34,463 nt of DNA, from the NCBI RefSeq assembly GCF_937870815.1, contig NZ_CALMZS010000142.1, forward strand, positions 1 through 34,463. Reading direction: 5' to 3'. This DNA is from an uncultured Brevundimonas sp. GTDB lineage: Bacteria; Pseudomonadota; Alphaproteobacteria; Caulobacterales; Caulobacteraceae. Below the pieces are notes generated by a model that did not search any database, had not been told where the DNA came from, and saw only the letters and a list, made by a program, of their open reading frames with translations. The position numbers were made by a program, and so were the translations under genes. This document shows, piece after piece, positions 32,722 to 34,463 of this stretch. Position 1 is the first letter of the stretch. Each line of letters starts with the position of its first letter.

Positions 32722-34062
32722 TCACTGCACCATTCCCTGGTTCAGAATGGTTTCCAGACGGTCAAAGGAATCGGCCAACCGCGTCACGTCATGGTGATCC
32801 TGGCCGAGAAAGGCCTCGAGCGCCGGATTCAGGGCGATGGCGCGGTCGACGATCGGGTCGGCGCCGGTGCGGTAGGCGCCGATGCGGATCAGCTCCTCCA
32901 TATTGGCGTAGGCCGACAGGCACTGGCGGGCGCGGCGGTTCAGCTCGCGCTCGGGCGGGGTCTGGCAGCCGGGCAGGGTGCGGCTGACGGATTTCAGCAC
33001 ATCGATGGCCGGGAAGCGGCCGCGCTCGGCGATCTTGCGGTCCATGACGATGTGGCCGTCGAGGATGCCGCGCACGGCGTCGGCGATGGGCTCGTCATGG
33101 TCGCCGCCGTCGACCAGCACGGTGAACAGGGCGGTGATCGGCCCCGCCGTGGTCCCGTCCGGCCGCACCGGCCCCGGCCCGGCGCGCTCCAGCAGCTTGG
33201 GCAGTTCGGTGAAGACGGTCGGGGTATAGCCCTTGGTGGTCGGCGGCTCGCCGGCGGCCAGGCCGATCTCGCGCTGGGCCATGGCGAAACGGGTCACCGA
33301 GTCCATCAGGCACAGGACCTCGAGGTCCTGGTCGCGCAGGAATTCGGCGCAGGCCATGGTCATATAGGCGGCCTGGCGGCGTTTGAGGGCGGGTTCGTCG
33401 GAGGTGGCGACCACGACGATGGCGCGGCGCAGGCCGTCCTCACCCAGGGTCTCCTCGACGAACTCGCGCACCTCGCGGCCGCGTTCGCCGATCAGGCCGA
33501 CCACGACCGCGTCGCAGCTGGCCTGACGGGCCAGCATCGACAGCAGCACCGACTTGCCGACGCCGGAGCCGGCGAAGATGCCGAGGCGCTGGCCCCGGCA
33601 GGTGGTGGTGAAGACGTCCATGGCGCGGACGCCGAGATCGAGACGCTCGCCGACCCGGCCGCGCGAATGGGCCGGGGGCGGGGGCGCGCGCAGGGGGTAG
33701 GCGGCCGGGCCGACGGGAAGGGGGCCCTTGCCGTCGATCGGCTGGCCGAAGGCGTCGATGATCCGGCCGAGCCAGGCGGTGGTCGGGCGCACGCCGGCGG
33801 CGGCCGAGACGATGCGGATGTCGGCCCCGGGGGCCACGCCCTCAACCGGGCCGAACGGCATCAGCAGGGCCTTGGCGTCGCGGAAGCCGACCACCTCGGC
33901 CGGCAGGGGCGACAGGCGGCCGCGCGCGATCTCGGCCCGGGCGCCGACGGCGAGGCGGCTGAGGCCGCCGCGGGACTCGATCAGCAGGCCGTTCACGCCG
34001 GCGACCTTGCCGGTCACGACCAGGGGGTCGATCGCTTCGACGGCGGCGGCGAGATTGCGCAA
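32722..34062 (-). CDS. fliI: Flagellum-specific ATPase FliI
   Basis: A 446-residue ATPase that powers flagellar protein export at the cytoplasmic base. The N-terminal beta-barrel (about 1-95) leads into the F1-like core: Walker [12 protein letters not shown], the [13 protein letters not shown] motif with the catalytic Glu, Walker [14 protein letters not shown], and [20 protein letters not shown]. The C-terminal helical part contains the ring-contact segment near SVSRTLPGC. The first codon appears to be TTG 34062 without a clear Shine-Dalgarno sequence. A CtrA half-site lies about 40 bases upstream. Confidence 0.96.
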   Translation of the reverse strand: MRNLAAAVEAIDPLVVTGKVAGVNGLLIESRGGLSRLAVGARAEIARGRLSPLPAEVVGFRDAKALLMPFGPVEGVAPGADIRIVSAAAGVRPTTAWLGRIIDAFGQPIDGKGPLPVGPAAYPLRAPPPPAHSRGRVGERLDLGVRAMDVFTTTCRGQRLGIFAGSGVGKSVLLSMLARQASCDAVVVGLIGERGREVREFVEETLGEDGLRRAIVVVATSDEPALKRRQAAYMTMACAEFLRDQDLEVLCLMDSVTRFAMAQREIGLAAGEPPTTKGYTPTVFTELPKLLERAGPGPVRPDGTTAGPITALFTVLVDGGDHDEPIADAVRGILDGHIVMDRKIAERGRFPAIDVLKSVSRTLPGCQTPPERELNRRARQCLSAYANMEELIRIGAYRTGADPIVDRAIALNPALEAFLGQDHHDVTRLADSFDRLETILNQGMVQ

Positions 34063-34100
34063 AGGAGGGCCCCGGAACAGCGGTTCAGGGATGCGCCGAC

Positions 34101-34108
34101 ATGGTTAA
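34101..34108 (-). promoter_or_regulatory. CtrA half-site upstream of fliI
   Basis: TTAACCAT on the minus strand, 39 bases before the fliI start, equals the half-site bound by the cell-cycle regulator CtrA in Caulobacterales. CtrA controls early flagellar operons, and fliI-fliJ belongs to that class in Caulobacter. No second half-site at the 7-base spacing is seen. Confidence 0.5.
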
Positions 34109-34236
34109 CGGACGGTGAAAACCGGACCCTCGACCGGCGCGGCCGGGCTCCCCGGGTCGCGGATTGTCGGTCGACGGGGCTTGCGATCGGGTCTGAACGC
34201 CTGTCTGTATGCCCAGCCCGCTCCCGGAGACCCGCC

Positions 34237-34463
34237 ATGGCCGACGCCGCCCCCGCCTATGATCCGTCCCGTCATCAGAAAGCCGGACGGGGGCGGATCT
34301 ATCCGTCCATCCTCGACACCATCGGCGACACGCCGCTGGTCGGCCTGCCCCGGCTGTCGGCCGAGCTGGCCCCCAAGGCCACCGTCCTGGCCAAGCTGGA
34401 GTTCTTCAATCCGCTCGCCTCGGTGAAGGACCGCATCGGCGTGGCGATGATCGAGGCGCTGGA
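34237..34463 (+). CDS. cysK: Cysteine synthase, N-terminal part (3' end outside window)
   Basis: A PLP-dependent O-acetylserine sulfhydrylase that makes cysteine from O-acetylserine and sulfide. Only the first 75 residues are in the window. After an N-terminal extension ([20 protein letters not shown]) come the family segments [35 protein letters not shown] (with the Lys that holds PLP) and [18 protein letters not shown] precedes the ATG. The gene diverges from fliI, with 174 bases between the starts. The CysK versus CysM or cystathionine beta-synthase choice is not decisive from this fragment. Confidence 0.9.
   Translation, partial: MADAAPAYDPSRHQKAGRGRIYPSILDTIGDTPLVGLPRLSAELAPKATVLAKLEFFNPLASVKDRIGVAMIEAL

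Overview
The window is very GC-rich and codes densely on both strands. It looks like the chromosome of an alphaproteobacterium of the order Caulobacterales, most likely Brevundimonas or a close relative. That is an inference from gene content (carA, dnaG, rpoD, fliI-fliJ, a bolA/grxD operon), from the DnaG and RpoD sequence types, from a CtrA-type half-site in front of fliI, and from a dense set of intergenic hairpin repeats. No tRNA, rRNA or CRISPR array was seen.

Layout. 1-576: 3' end of carA. 653-2022: three small exported proteins of unknown function on the minus strand, read from an AT-rich control region shared with dnaG. 2308-6205: dnaG and rpoD. 6206-6858: gene-free repeat zone with two 7-bp tandem arrays, four hairpins and a deleted copy of the rpoD 3' end. 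6859-10936: an HTH protein and a single-chain restriction-modification enzyme, followed by a composite palindromic element. 11272-15582: small membrane protein, DUF962/Mpo1-like protein, 3D-domain protein, S1/P1-type nuclease/phospholipase, TPR-sulfotransferase. 15630-16990: an IS110-family insertion sequence in repeat DNA. 17055-18713: trmJ and a sirtuin. 18857-20189: remains of a formaldehyde-detoxification operon (frmA and fghA reduced to N-terminal stubs, VOC gene intact) carrying a FitAB/VapBC-like toxin-antitoxin pair with a frameshifted toxin. 20279-23629: small protein, superoxide dismutase, MBL-fold lipoprotein, rpsD, lipoprotein. 23634-27268: a soluble ComEC-like MBL hydrolase, then the operon bolA - degenerate aldo/keto reductase - grxD - thioesterase. 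27332-30208: GNAT acetyltransferase, radC, a TumE/TumA-like toxin-antitoxin pair, map. 30321-34062: cinA-like gene, GH10 xylanase, fliJ, fliI. 34237-34463: 5' end of a cysteine synthase gene.

The core genes (replication primase, housekeeping sigma factor, ribosomal protein S4, methionine aminopeptidase, flagellar export) are interrupted at several points by accessory DNA: the restriction enzyme, the IS110 element, two toxin-antitoxin pairs and mobile repeat units. The most informative places are the decayed frmA/fghA operon, the TumE/TumA pair whose palindromic operator overlaps the -10 and the start codon of a probably leaderless toxin mRNA, the partial rpoD-tail duplication followed by a second 7-bp array, the aldo/keto reductase that has lost its catalytic tetrad inside the BolA-glutaredoxin operon, and the zinc-ligand-free DnaG and sirtuin.
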